48,626 nt of DNA from Propionicimonas sp. (GTDB lineage: Bacteria; Actinomycetota; Actinomycetes; Propionibacteriales; Propionibacteriaceae). Where the stretch lies: assembly GCF_029975155.1 (NCBI RefSeq), contig NZ_JARKPQ010000270.1:1-48626 (forward strand), written 5' to 3'. Position numbers and translations under genes: made by a program. Below the pieces are notes generated by a model that was given only the letters and a program-made list of their open reading frames with translations, was not told where the DNA came from and did no database searches. Below, one piece after another: positions 16,744 to 24,886 of the stretch (the stretch's first letter is position 1; every line of letters begins with the position of its first letter).

Positions 16744-17679
16744 CTACTCGGCGTCCGGCAGGGGTGCGTCGACATCCGGCTGAGCGTGAATTGGCGTGGC
16801 GGAGTCGTCCTTGCCGGGGTGGAAGCGGGAGAGCAGCACCACGCCGGACAGGGCGACCGCGGCGAACAGCAGCATCAGCACGGCGGCGCTCGCGGTGATG
16901 TTCACCCCCTCGCCGAGGACGGCGATGCCGTAGGCGACGCCGGCGACCGGGCCGGCGGCGTTGAGCGTTCCGACCACGATCTCGGCCGGCCCGGACGCGT
17001 AGCCCTGCTGGATCCACATGCCGGCGAGCACCATGCCGACGAGGATCGAGGCGACGAGGAACCAGAATGTCGGCGAGCCGAGCCAGGGCCGGCTGGTCGT
17101 GTAGTGCCCGATCGCCTTCACCACCCCGGACTCCGCGCCGTAGATCACCGCCGCGGCCGCCGACCAGGCGAGGCAGCGCCAGGCCAGCGGGCCGCGCGCG
17201 CCGGTGAGGGCGAGTGCCGCCGCCACCGCGAAGCCGGCCAGCGTGCCCCAGACCAGCCAGGGGTCGTTGAGCAGCGGGTACGGCGCGGCGTGGCTGATCG
17301 CCACCCAGGCGAACGCGACCGTGCCCGCGACGGTGAGGCCGGCGGCACCCCACATCGCCCGGGTGATCGGACGGGCGTGCACGCAGGCGGCCAGCAGGAT
17401 CGTCCACGGCACCGCCAGCACGCCGAGCGGCTGCACCACCGTGACCGGGGCCAGCAGCAGCGCGGTCATCTGCAGCACGGCGCCGACGCCGGTCAGTGCG
17501 AGCCCGCCCAGCCAGCGGGGATTGCGGATCACCGCGAGCAACTGCTTCCCCGACAGCTTCGCGCCGGCCTGCGGTGCGGCGGCGTCCCCCACGGCGAGGT
17601 GCTGGATGACGGACGCGACGGCCAGCGCGACGGACGCGAGCAGCGTCAGCAGGACGGCGAGGGGGATGTTCTGCGTCAT
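16744..17679 (-). CDS. DMT-superfamily membrane transporter (EamA/NIPA-like)
   Basis: 311 aa, nine to ten predicted transmembrane helices, ending in an acidic cytoplasmic tail (DVDAPLPDAE). Motifs such as APVTVVQPLGVLAVPWTILLA and GPAEIVVGTLNAAGPVAGVAYGIAVLGEG recall the paired EamA repeats of drug/metabolite transporters and NIPA-like Mg2+ transporters. Substrate unknown. It starts 10 bp after the SLC13-type gene; a weak SD (TGAGGT) precedes the ATG, so the two are probably co-transcribed. Confidence 0.82.
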   Translation of the reverse strand: MTQNIPLAVLLTLLASVALAVASVIQHLAVGDAAAPQAGAKLSGKQLLAVIRNPRWLGGLALTGVGAVLQMTALLLAPVTVVQPLGVLAVPWTILLAACVHARPITRAMWGAAGLTVAGTVAFAWVAISHAAPYPLLNDPWLVWGTLAGFAVAAALALTGARGPLAWRCLAWSAAAAVIYGAESGVVKAIGHYTTSRPWLGSPTFWFLVASILVGMVLAGMWIQQGYASGPAEIVVGTLNAAGPVAGVAYGIAVLGEGVNITASAAVLMLLFAAVALSGVVLLSRFHPGKDDSATPIHAQPDVDAPLPDAE

Positions 17680-17689
17680 GGGTGGTACC

Positions 17690-19249
17690 TCAGAACTGCC
17701 AGATCAGGGGCACCCAGAGCACCGCGACCACCAGGAACCACAGCAGCAGCGGCAGGCCGAGCTTCCAGTAGTCGGTGAACCGGTAGCCGCCGGGTTCCAT
17801 CACCATCGTGTTGGCCGCGGTCGCGACCGGGGTGAGGAAGGACGCCGCGCCGGAGACGGTCAGGGCCATCATGAACGGCAGCACGGAGGCCTGGAGGTCG
17901 GCCGCGAGCACGGTGGCGATCGGGGCCATGATCAGCACCGTCGCCGTGTTGGAGATCAGCTGGCCGAGCACGACGGTCAGGATGCACAGCGCGAGCAGGG
18001 CGAGGTACGGCGTGGAGTTGCCGACGACGGCGAGCACCCCCCGCGCGATCAGGTCGGCCGTGCCGGTGCTGATGAACGCCGTCGAGAGCGGGATCATGCC
18101 GCCGACCAGCACCACCGTCGTCCAGGAGACCGAGCGGTAGGCCTGCGTCGGCGTGAGCACGCCGGTCAGCACGATCGCGCCGGCCGCGAGGATCCCCGCC
18201 ACGGCGGGCGGCACCAGGCCGGTGGCGAGCAGCAGGACCATGGCGGCCAGGACGCCGATGGACCGTTTGGCCCCCGCACCGAGCGGGACGGCGCGGCGCA
18301 GGCTGGCCGGGTCGTCGACCACGAGCACCTCCGGTCCGGCGGTGTGGGCCTCGAGGTGCTCCCAGGTGCCGCGGAGCAGCAGGGTGTCGCCGGCCTGCAG
18401 TTGCTCGTCCGGGCCGATCAGGTCCTCGCCGCCGCGCTGCAGGCCGAGCACGACGAGGTCGCCGCTCGGGGTGGTCATGCCGGGGAACAGGTGGAGTCCG
18501 ATCAGCTCCGAGCGCGGGGCGACGACGACTTCGGTGATGCCCTTCCGCGTCCCGACCAGCTCGGTGCCCTCGGGGAGCGCGTACTGCTGGCGCAGCACGC
18601 GGGCGTGGGTGCTCACGTCCGCCGGCAGGCTCGACGGCGCCCGGTTCGGGAGCAGCCGGTTGCCGAAGAGGGCGATCATCGCGATCGTGCCGACCACGAG
18701 CGGCAGGCCCACGAGACCGAACTCGAAGAAGTTGAACGGGCGGGCGCCGGCGTCGGCCGCGGCCTCGCTGACGATGATGTTCACCGGGGTGCCGGTGAGG
18801 GCCAGCATCGAGCCGGCGTGCGCCGAGAAGGCCAGCGGCATCAGCATCTGGCTGGGGGCGATGCCCACCCGGATGGCCACGACCACGACGACGGGGATGA
18901 GCGCGGCCACCGCGCCGTTGACGCTGATCAGCGCGGTGAGGACCGCGACCAGCAGACAGATCACGACCAGCAGCGGCGTCCGGCGCTTGCCGCCCCTGCT
19001 GATCACCTGCTGTCCCGCCCAGGCCGTGACGCCACTCGCGTCCAGCGCCTCGGAGACGATGAACAGCGTCGCGATGAAGATCACGGTCGGGTCGCCGAAG
19101 CCCGCGAGCGCCTCGCCCAGAGTGAGGACCCCGGTGGCCCACAGGGCGAGTGCCACGCCGAGGGCGACGATGCCCATCGGCACCCGGTTGGACATGAACG
19201 CGATGACCGCGAGCGCCAGGATGGTCAGGACGATCGCCACGGGATCCAC
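17690..19249 (-). CDS. SLC13/DASS-family anion permease with RCK_C (TrkA_C) domain
   Basis: 519 aa. N-terminal half of transmembrane helices with a TGTPVNIIVSEAA hairpin (about residue 155), a central soluble TrkA_C/RCK_C domain (about 225-315; ELIGLHLFPGMTT, DTLLLRGTWEHL), and a C-terminal half with the ISNTATVLIMAP hairpin. These Ser-Asn-Thr-type motifs form the Na+/anion site in DASS carriers. Substrate could be a dicarboxylate, sulfate or similar anion. GTG start, preceded by TAGGGT plus six bases, so leaderless. Confidence 0.88.
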   Translation of the reverse strand: MDPVAIVLTILALAVIAFMSNRVPMGIVALGVALALWATGVLTLGEALAGFGDPTVIFIATLFIVSEALDASGVTAWAGQQVISRGGKRRTPLLVVICLLVAVLTALISVNGAVAALIPVVVVVAIRVGIAPSQMLMPLAFSAHAGSMLALTGTPVNIIVSEAAADAGARPFNFFEFGLVGLPLVVGTIAMIALFGNRLLPNRAPSSLPADVSTHARVLRQQYALPEGTELVGTRKGITEVVVAPRSELIGLHLFPGMTTPSGDLVVLGLQRGGEDLIGPDEQLQAGDTLLLRGTWEHLEAHTAGPEVLVVDDPASLRRAVPLGAGAKRSIGVLAAMVLLLATGLVPPAVAGILAAGAIVLTGVLTPTQAYRSVSWTTVVLVGGMIPLSTAFISTGTADLIARGVLAVVGNSTPYLALLALCILTVVLGQLISNTATVLIMAPIATVLAADLQASVLPFMMALTVSGAASFLTPVATAANTMVMEPGGYRFTDYWKLGLPLLLWFLVVAVLWVPLIWQF

Positions 19250-19255
19250 GGCGAC

Positions 19256-19261
19256 ACCCTA
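19256..19261 (-). promoter_or_regulatory. -10 element of leaderless SLC13-type gene
   Basis: TAGGGT on the minus strand, six bases upstream of the GTG at 19249. No SD is present. The 141-bp gap to pepA also holds a 7-bp stem (CCCCGTG 19300-19306 / CACGGGG 19317-19323) and a possible pepA -10, TAGGGT, near 19349. Confidence 0.5.
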
Positions 19262-19390
19262 GCCGGGTCGTGCCGTGGAGCGCCGCACCTTTGTCGGTGC
19301 CCCGTGGAAGTGGGGTCACGGGGCTCTTGCTCGGGCCGGAAAGCCAGTAGGGTCGCAGTGTCATCGCCGCGACAAGGAGGCCCGTTCGCT

Positions 19391-20896
19391 ATGACCCGTA
19401 GTCCGCACAAGTTGATCCCGGCTGAGTTCAGCCCGGTGCCCTCGCTGGACAACACCTGCGAGGTGGTGGCCGTCCAGGACTTCGCCGCAGATCTCGATGC
19501 CGTCGCCCTGCTGGTCGCCGCCGGCACGGACCTGACCGCCGTCGTGGGACTGGGCGCGGGCGCCCTGGCCGCGGCCGGCTTCGACGCCGAACCGGGCAGC
19601 AGCCTCGTGGTGGCGCAGGACGGGCATCCGCTGGTGCTGGTGGGGATCGGCAAGGCCGACGAGCTGGACGCGGACAAGCTCCGCGACGCCGCTGCCGCCG
19701 CCGCCCGCGCGACCGCGAAGAAGGGCGGCCGGATCGGCATCGAGGTGCCGGAGCTGGCGCTCGACGCCCGGACCGTGGGGCAAGTGCTCGCCGAGGGCGC
19801 CCGGCTGGCCCGCTACCGCTACGCGGTGCTGAAGGCCGAGCCGAAGGAGGTGCCGCTGACGCTGCTGCAGCTGAAGGTGGCCGGCGCGGACGCCGCCGAG
19901 GTGACGGCGGGCATCGAGATGGCCGCGGTGACCGTCCGGGCGGCGGCGATCGCCCGTGACCTGGCGAACACCCCGCCGGGACACCTCACCGCCACCGATC
20001 TGGCCGAGGTGGCGGCCGAGCTCGGCGCGGAGTTCGGGTTCGAGGTGGAGGCCTACGACAGGGCGCAGCTGATCGAGATGGGCTGCGGCGGCATCCTCGG
20101 GGTGAACGCCGGCAGCGCGGAGGAGCCGCGGCTGGTGGTGCTGACCTACACGCCGGACGGCGATCCGTCCGGGCACCTGGGCCTGGTCGGCAAGGGCATC
20201 ATGTACGACTCCGGCGGCATCAGCCTGAAGCCGTCCGACCCCATGCACCTGCTGATGAAGATGGACATGGGCGGGGCCGCGGCGGTGCTGGCCGCGTTCA
20301 CCGCGCTGCGCGACCTCGGCACGACTGCCGCCGTGTCGGGGTGGCTGTGCTGCACGGACAACATGCCGTCCGGTTCGGCGTACAAGCTCGGCGACGTGCT
20401 CATCGCGCGCAACGGCAAGACCGTCGAGATCAAGAACACCGACGCCGAGGGCCGGATCGCGATGATGGACGGGCTCTCGCTCGCTGTCGAGGCCGGCGTG
20501 GACGCGATCGTCGACATCGCCACTCTCACCGGCGCGGCGTTGATGGCGCTCGGCAAGTCGCGCGCCGCCGTCCTCGGCAACGACCAGGCCATGGTGGACC
20601 GGGTGCGGGACGCGGCCGAGGCCACCGACGAGCCGGTCTGGCAGCTGCCGCTGGAGCGGAAGTACCGCAAGCAGCTGGACTCCGACGTCGCCGACATCTC
20701 CAATCTCGGCGGCCCGCACGCCGGGGCGACGACGGCCGCGCTGTTCCTCGACGAGTTCGTGGCCGGCACGCCGTGGGCGCACATCGACATCGCCGGGACG
20801 ATGTCCACCGACGCCGACGACTCCTGGCGTTCGGCCGGAGCCACCGGCTACGGCGCCCGTCTGTTGGCGACTCTCGCGTCCGCCTTCACCGCCTGA
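19391..20896 (+). CDS. pepA: Leucyl aminopeptidase, peptidase family M17
   Basis: 501 aa. N-terminal macro-like domain (1-170), C-terminal catalytic domain with metal/active-site segments GKGIMYDSGGISLKPSD, MKMDMGGAAAVLA and NTDAEGR (the signature of M17), followed by DIATLTGAALMALG. Two-metal (Zn/Mn) cytosolic aminopeptidase removing N-terminal Leu and other residues; hexameric in known members. Strong SD AAGGAGG precedes the ATG, which fixes this start over a longer in-frame reading. Confidence 0.96.
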   Translation: MTRSPHKLIPAEFSPVPSLDNTCEVVAVQDFAADLDAVALLVAAGTDLTAVVGLGAGALAAAGFDAEPGSSLVVAQDGHPLVLVGIGKADELDADKLRDAAAAAARATAKKGGRIGIEVPELALDARTVGQVLAEGARLARYRYAVLKAEPKEVPLTLLQLKVAGADAAEVTAGIEMAAVTVRAAAIARDLANTPPGHLTATDLAEVAAELGAEFGFEVEAYDRAQLIEMGCGGILGVNAGSAEEPRLVVLTYTPDGDPSGHLGLVGKGIMYDSGGISLKPSDPMHLLMKMDMGGAAAVLAAFTALRDLGTTAAVSGWLCCTDNMPSGSAYKLGDVLIARNGKTVEIKNTDAEGRIAMMDGLSLAVEAGVDAIVDIATLTGAALMALGKSRAAVLGNDQAMVDRVRDAAEATDEPVWQLPLERKYRKQLDSDVADISNLGGPHAGATTAALFLDEFVAGTPWAHIDIAGTMSTDADDSWRSAGATGYGARLLATLASAFTA

Positions 20897-20962
20897 CGTG
20901 CCCTCCGCCCCGGCCTGACGCCCACCAGCGCCGTCGCTGGTCCGGGGCATGGTTGCGTATTT

Positions 20963-20974
20963 ACTTATATAAGT
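20963..20974. promoter_or_regulatory. Palindromic operator candidate for ArsR-type regulator
   Basis: ACTTATATAAGT is a perfect 12-bp palindrome in an AT-rich island (TATTTACTTATATAAGTG) about 20 bp before the ArsR GTG. ArsR-family repressors commonly bind such AT-rich dyads over their own promoter. Binding is inferred. Confidence 0.5.
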
Positions 20975-20994
20975 GTTCGCGCAAATATGGTGGC

Positions 20995-21354
20995 GTGCAC
21001 GCACTGGACATCCTCGGCGACCCGGTCAGGCGCCGGATCCTCGAACTGCTGGCGGACGGTGAGTTGTCCGCCGGCGGCATCGGCGAGGTGGTCCAGGCGG
21101 AGTTCGGGATCTCCCAGCCGGGGGTGTCCCAGCATCTGCGTGTGCTGCGCGAGAGCGGGTTCGCCACCGTCCGGGCGGAGGGGACGCGTCGGCTCTACGC
21201 CGTCGCTCCCGAGTCGCTGGCGGAGGCGGACGCCTGGCTAGACCGGTTCCGGCGCTACTGGACGCCGCACCTCGACGCCCTGGGCACCGAACTCGCGCGT
21301 GGCCGCCGGAAGCGCCGGCTGGCCACCGAATCCGAAACCGGCAAGGAGGAATGA
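20995..21354 (+). CDS. ArsR-family transcriptional regulator
   Basis: 119 aa. Winged helix: HALDILGDPVRRRILELLADGELSAGGI, recognition region FGISQPGVSQHLRVLRESG, wing VRAEGTRRLYAVAP. It lacks the ELCVCDL metal motif of metal-sensing ArsR proteins and ends in a basic tail, so it belongs to the non-metal group usually found next to SRPBCC genes. GTG start chosen because the preceding in-frame sequence is AT-rich promoter DNA. It runs into the SRPBCC gene 1 bp later. Confidence 0.88.
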   Translation: MHALDILGDPVRRRILELLADGELSAGGIGEVVQAEFGISQPGVSQHLRVLRESGFATVRAEGTRRLYAVAPESLAEADAWLDRFRRYWTPHLDALGTELARGRRKRRLATESETGKEE

Positions 21355-21355
21355 C

Positions 21356-22021
21356 ATGGTGGACGTGGACGGCCAGCTGGCAGCGGTGGAGCGGGGACTG
21401 GCGACCTCCGGAACCGGAGAGGACGCGCTGCGCACCCAGCGCCTCGTCCAGGAGTACCGGGCGGACCTCGCCGACGTCTGGGAGGCGGTCACGGTCGCCG
21501 ACCGGGTCCGGCGCTGGTTCCTGCCGCTGAGCGGCGACCTGAGGCTCGGCGGCAGCTATCAGCTCGAGGGCAACGCCGGCGGCCAGATCCTGGAGTGCGA
21601 GCCGCCGGACGGTGCGTCCGCGCGGTTCCGGGTCACGTGGGCGTACGGCGGCGGGCCCGACAGCTGGCTGACCGTCCGGCTGACCTCGCTCGACGAGAGC
21701 CGCACCCGCCTCGAGCTCGTCCACGAGGCGCGGGTGGCGGACATCCCCGCCGACATGTGGGAGCAGTTCGGCCCGGCAGCCACCGGCATCGGCTGGGACT
21801 CGATCCTGCTCGGTCTCGCCCTCTACGCCCATGGCGCCCGGGACGGGGTGTCACCGGAAGAGGCCGCGGCGTGGATGGCGAGCGAGGAGGGGCGCCGGTT
21901 CGCGCGCGGCTCGGCGTCCGCGTGGGCGGACGCGCACGTGGCCGACGGCGCCGACCCCGCCGTCGCCGCGCAGGCCGCCGAGGCCACCGCCGCGCTCTAC
22001 ACCCAGCCGCCCGCCGACTGA
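21356..22021 (+). CDS. SRPBCC (AHSA1-like) domain protein
   Basis: 221 aa. START/AHSA1 fold: QEYRADLADVWEAVTVADRVRRWFLPLSGDLRLGGSYQLEGNAGG, then GTRLELVHEARV-like and a helical C-terminus (GWDSILLGLALYAHG) extended by an Ala-rich tail. Partner of the ArsR gene immediately upstream, with SD AAGGAGG embedded in the end of arsR. These ArsR-SRPBCC pairs are widespread; ligand unknown. Confidence 0.88.
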   Translation: MVDVDGQLAAVERGLATSGTGEDALRTQRLVQEYRADLADVWEAVTVADRVRRWFLPLSGDLRLGGSYQLEGNAGGQILECEPPDGASARFRVTWAYGGGPDSWLTVRLTSLDESRTRLELVHEARVADIPADMWEQFGPAATGIGWDSILLGLALYAHGARDGVSPEEAAAWMASEEGRRFARGSASAWADAHVADGADPAVAAQAAEATAALYTQPPAD

Positions 22022-22051
22022 CCGCCGCAGTCGCCGAACTCCGGCCCCTCA

Positions 22052-22113
22052 CCTCCCCGCAAAGTGGACTGAAACCGTCGACATCGGCGTTCTCGGTCCA
22101 CTCTGCGGGGAGG
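22052..22113. repeat. 62-bp hairpin repeat (copy 1) between convergent genes
   Basis: 18-bp arms CCTCCCCGCAAAGTGGAC / GTCCACTCTGCGGGGAGG (17 of 18 pair), loop about 26 nt with further pairing. The same element, inverted, lies at 42247-42315. It separates the convergent SRPBCC and MFS genes and may act as a terminator. Confidence 0.8.
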
Positions 22114-22142
22114 TTGTCCGGGCGGGGCAGCGTCGCGGTTGC

Positions 22143-23426
22143 TCAGGCGGGGGCTGCGTCCGGCTGGATCCCGGGCGTCGGGCCGTGGGTCGAGCGCATC
22201 AGCGTGACCGCGGCGGCTGCGATCAGCAGCAGGCCGATCCAGTACGGGGCGCCGTGGCTGACGCCGTAGAGCCAGCCGGCGAGCAGGGGAGCGGTCATCT
22301 GGACGGCGGAGCCGAGAGAGGTCAGTCCGCCGGCGAGCCAGCCCTGTTCGTCCGCCGCGACGGAGGCCGACATCAGGCCGTCCAGGGCGGCGGTCATGCC
22401 ACCCTGACCGGCGGCGAGCAGCAGGCCGGCGGTGACCAGCAGCCACGGCGCGGCCAGCAGGGACGCGACGATCGCGAGCCCCAGGCAGCCGACCAGCTGG
22501 CCGAGCATGCCGCCGAGCACGACGCCGCGTTCGCCGAAGGTCTTCAGCAGCCAGCCCAGCAGGACGCCCTGGATCAGGATGTCGGTCACCCCGATGCCGG
22601 AGAGCACCCAGCCCACCTCGGTCGGTCCCCAGCCGACGGAGTCGAGGGCCACGACGCTGAAGTTGTTGGCGAAGAAGGCGAACGGGATGCTGATCAGGGT
22701 GAAGCCCACCAGCAGAGCGCGCAGTTCCTTCCGGCCGAACGCGCTGGAGATGACCTTGAGCGGATGCAGTTCCTCGAGGTTGAGCCGGGTCTTGCGGTTC
22801 TCCCTGGCGAGGCTCTCGGGCAGGACGAGCGCGGACAACACCCCGACGAGCACGGCGATCGCGGCGGTGACGAAGACCGGGGCGGAGAGGCTGACCTGCG
22901 CGAGCAGGCCGCCGAGCGCGGGGCCGATCATGAACCCGACGCCGCTGAGGGCACCGAGCAGGCCGTAGCGCCTGGCCCGGTCCTCGGGCTCGGTGATGTC
23001 GGCGATGTAGGCGAACATCACCGGCATGTCACCGGCGGTGAGGCCGTCGATGATCCGCGAGACCAGCAGCACCCACAGGGCGCCGCCGATGCCGAACATC
23101 ACAAAGCCCGCCGCGGAGCCGAGGACGCTGATCACGAGGACGGGCTTGCGTCCGAACCGGTCGGAGAACGAGCCGAGGAAGGGCGCGGCGACGAACGCGC
23201 ACAGGGCGTACACCGACTCGAGGACGCCCACCCACAGCGCCAGTGAGGACTCCGGGACGTACTCGGAGATCACGAACGGCAGGACGGGCAGGACGATGGT
23301 CATGCCGATCGTCGCGAGGAAGCTGATCGCGATGATCAGCGGCCAGGCCAGCTTCGGCACCTGGACCGGCTGTGGGGTGGCGGCCTCGGCCGACTCCTGG
23401 AACTCATCGAGGTTCATGCTGCTCAT
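22143..23426 (-). CDS. MFS efflux transporter (TetA/DHA1-like)
   Basis: 427 aa, 12 predicted transmembrane helices. Motif A GSFSDRFGRKPVL between TM2 and TM3, motif C-like region GALSGVGFMIGPALGGLLAQ in TM5, a sign of H+ antiporters of the DHA1 group, and an intracellular loop RENRKTRLNLEELHPLK. The ATG overlaps the PadR stop (ATGA). Regulation by that PadR repressor points to drug or toxic-compound export. An upstream in-frame extension is only padR sequence read out of frame. Confidence 0.9.
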   Translation of the reverse strand: MSSMNLDEFQESAEAATPQPVQVPKLAWPLIIAISFLATIGMTIVLPVLPFVISEYVPESSLALWVGVLESVYALCAFVAAPFLGSFSDRFGRKPVLVISVLGSAAGFVMFGIGGALWVLLVSRIIDGLTAGDMPVMFAYIADITEPEDRARRYGLLGALSGVGFMIGPALGGLLAQVSLSAPVFVTAAIAVLVGVLSALVLPESLARENRKTRLNLEELHPLKVISSAFGRKELRALLVGFTLISIPFAFFANNFSVVALDSVGWGPTEVGWVLSGIGVTDILIQGVLLGWLLKTFGERGVVLGGMLGQLVGCLGLAIVASLLAAPWLLVTAGLLLAAGQGGMTAALDGLMSASVAADEQGWLAGGLTSLGSAVQMTAPLLAGWLYGVSHGAPYWIGLLLIAAAAVTLMRSTHGPTPGIQPDAAPA

Positions 23427-23968
23427 GCGTCCTCCTCGGCGAGCATCAGGTAGATCGACTTGCGGGCGGCGCTGACGATGGCCGTCGCCTGCTCGGCCTG
23501 CGCGTCGCTGCCGGCGGCTTCGACCTGCGACAGGGCGCTGAGCAGACCCTCGGTCGCCTGCCGCAGCTTGACCCTGGCTCCCTCGGCCTCGGTGAACTGC
23601 TTCCACGGCTCGCTCTCGCCGGAGTCGGCGACGGCCCTGCGCCCGTAGTCGGTGATGCTGAACACCCGCTTCGAGCCCTCGTTGCGGCTGCGGATGAGGC
23701 CCTGCTCCTGCAGCTGCCGCAGGGTGGGGTAGATGCTGCCCGCACCCGGACGCCACAGGCCCCCGCTGCGGTCAGCCAGCTCCTGGATGATCTGGTAGCC
23801 GTGCATGTCCTGCTCCGCGAGGAGCGCGAGGACCGCGGCCTGCACGTCCCCGCGCCGGACGCGGGCCTGGCCCCGTCCGCCGAAGCCACCGCCCCAGCCG
23901 GGACCGGGACGGCCGCCGCGCCGGGGATCCATGCCTCGGCTGAACCTCGGATCGGTGACGTCGCTCAT
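23423..23968 (-). CDS. PadR-family transcriptional regulator
   Basis: 181 aa. A Gly/Arg/Pro-rich N-terminus (residues 10-37), PadR winged helix at about 38-115 (VQAAVLALLAEQDMHGYQIIQELADRSGGLWRPGAGSIYPTLRQLQEQGLI) and a helical C-terminal dimerisation part. PadR proteins of this type repress adjacent efflux genes until a drug binds. It heads an operon with the MFS gene. Inverted repeat 23991-24016 lies 23 bp upstream. Confidence 0.92.
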   Translation of the reverse strand: MSDVTDPRFSRGMDPRRGGRPGPGWGGGFGGRGQARVRRGDVQAAVLALLAEQDMHGYQIIQELADRSGGLWRPGAGSIYPTLRQLQEQGLIRSRNEGSKRVFSITDYGRRAVADSGESEPWKQFTEAEGARVKLRQATEGLLSALSQVEAAGSDAQAEQATAIVSAARKSIYLMLAEEDA

Positions 23969-23990
23969 GTCGAACCTTCTTTCACGTATC

Positions 23991-24016
23991 GTTACCGATC
24001 ACGATATATCGGTAAC
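23991..24016. promoter_or_regulatory. Operator candidate for PadR
   Basis: GTTACCGAT (23991-23999), eight bases, ATCGGTAAC (24008-24016): perfect 9-bp arms, in an AT-rich stretch with ACGATATATCG at its centre. It lies just upstream of padR on the minus strand, so autoregulation of padR-MFS is likely. Confidence 0.6.
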
Positions 24017-24049
24017 TATCGCATGTCCAGCTCTGAGAATCGGCCCCCT

Positions 24050-24211
24050 GTCATCCCGGCGAACGCCGGGATCCCTGCACCGCTCTGGCAACCCGGCCGC
24101 CGGGGATCCCGGGTCGAGCCCGGGATGACGGCGATGCCCTTGCCGGGGGTCCCGGGTCGAGCCCGGGACGACCCCCCTTGTCATCCCGGCGAACGCCGGG
24201 ATCCCTGCACC
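24050..24211. repeat. Cluster of four CCCGG-dyad REP elements
   Basis: Copies at 24050-24081, 24101-24129 (inverted), 24145-24172 (inverted) and 24180-24211. Core of the first and last: CCCGGCGAACGCCGGG, preceded by GTCAT and followed by ATCC; the middle two have CCCGGGTCGAGCCCGGG. The outer two are identical over at least 30 bp. They fill the gap upstream of the immunity-like gene. Further copies: 27601, 27655, 35861, 36514, 44911. Confidence 0.85.
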
Positions 24212-24241
24212 GGCCTGGCGACTGTCGGCCGTGGCGAGAAG

Positions 24242-24790
24242 TCAGCGGGACGCCCGGAGGAGGGCGTCCAGCCGGGCCATGAGTTGCGAGTCCCGGCTCC
24301 TGCCAGGGGCCGGTGTGGGATAGCGGCGGAGCACGTCGATCAGAGTGGGGGTCGCGCGTCCCCGGGCCTCCTCGATCGCGGCGGAACTCGCACGGGTGTC
24401 GCCGCCGGCCTCCAGTTCGGCGATGTGGGCGACGCTGGCGGCGGCACGCAGGATATGTCCCACCTGCCCGGCCTGGGCGAGCGGGTGCAGGTAGGCCGCG
24501 GACGCGGCGTCCCCAGCGCAGCGCGCGGCCAGCTTCGCGACCTCGGTGGCTGAATCCCTGGCCGCGCGGTGGGCATCGAGCGAGGTGACCCGCTGCCGTC
24601 TGCTTCGGTTGGCGCCGTTGACGAACTCCCAGGCCGCGTCGATGGCGGCGCGTGGCCGAGGGTCGTCGGGATGGATGTCCTCGAAGAGCGGCAGTACCTG
24701 CGCAGCGCTCTCGGCCACGAAGCGGGCGACGGTCCGCAGCTCGTCCATGGTCAGCTCGAAGTCACCGGACGCGCGTGGCACGCAGGCCAT
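24242..24790 (-). CDS. Putative immunity-like/hypothetical helical protein
   Basis: 182 aa, mostly helical and cytosolic. Core: FELTMDELRTVARFVAESAAQVLPLFEDIHPDDPRPRAAIDAAWEFVNG, then DAHRAARDSATEVAKLAARCAGDAASAAYLHPLAQAGQVGHILRAAA. From memory, proteins with this core are annotated 'putative immunity protein' (Imm-5-like), but no toxin gene is nearby and I cannot confirm the role. The start may be the first ATG or the internal Met15. It is divergent from the kinase-phosphorylase gene, 96 bp away. Confidence 0.72.
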   Translation of the reverse strand: MACVPRASGDFELTMDELRTVARFVAESAAQVLPLFEDIHPDDPRPRAAIDAAWEFVNGANRSRRQRVTSLDAHRAARDSATEVAKLAARCAGDAASAAYLHPLAQAGQVGHILRAAASVAHIAELEAGGDTRASSAAIEEARGRATPTLIDVLRRYPTPAPGRSRDSQLMARLDALLRASR

Positions 24791-24886
24791 CCTCGCACGT
24801 CCGCGACTCCACGGCTGGCGTACTCCCGCACGCAGGCCCTACCATTTGGTCAAACGATTTAGCTGGAGCTCTGCGAGGAGTGGCAC

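Noticed and set aside
24050-24211. Regularly repeated dyads that could suggest a CRISPR array
   Set aside because: Copies alternate in orientation, spacing is irregular, there are no unique spacers of constant size and no cas genes; they are REP-type palindromes.
24242-24790. Toxin-immunity or phage-defence locus
   Set aside because: The immunity-like name rests on memory of annotation; no toxin, secretion signal or defence gene lies beside it.
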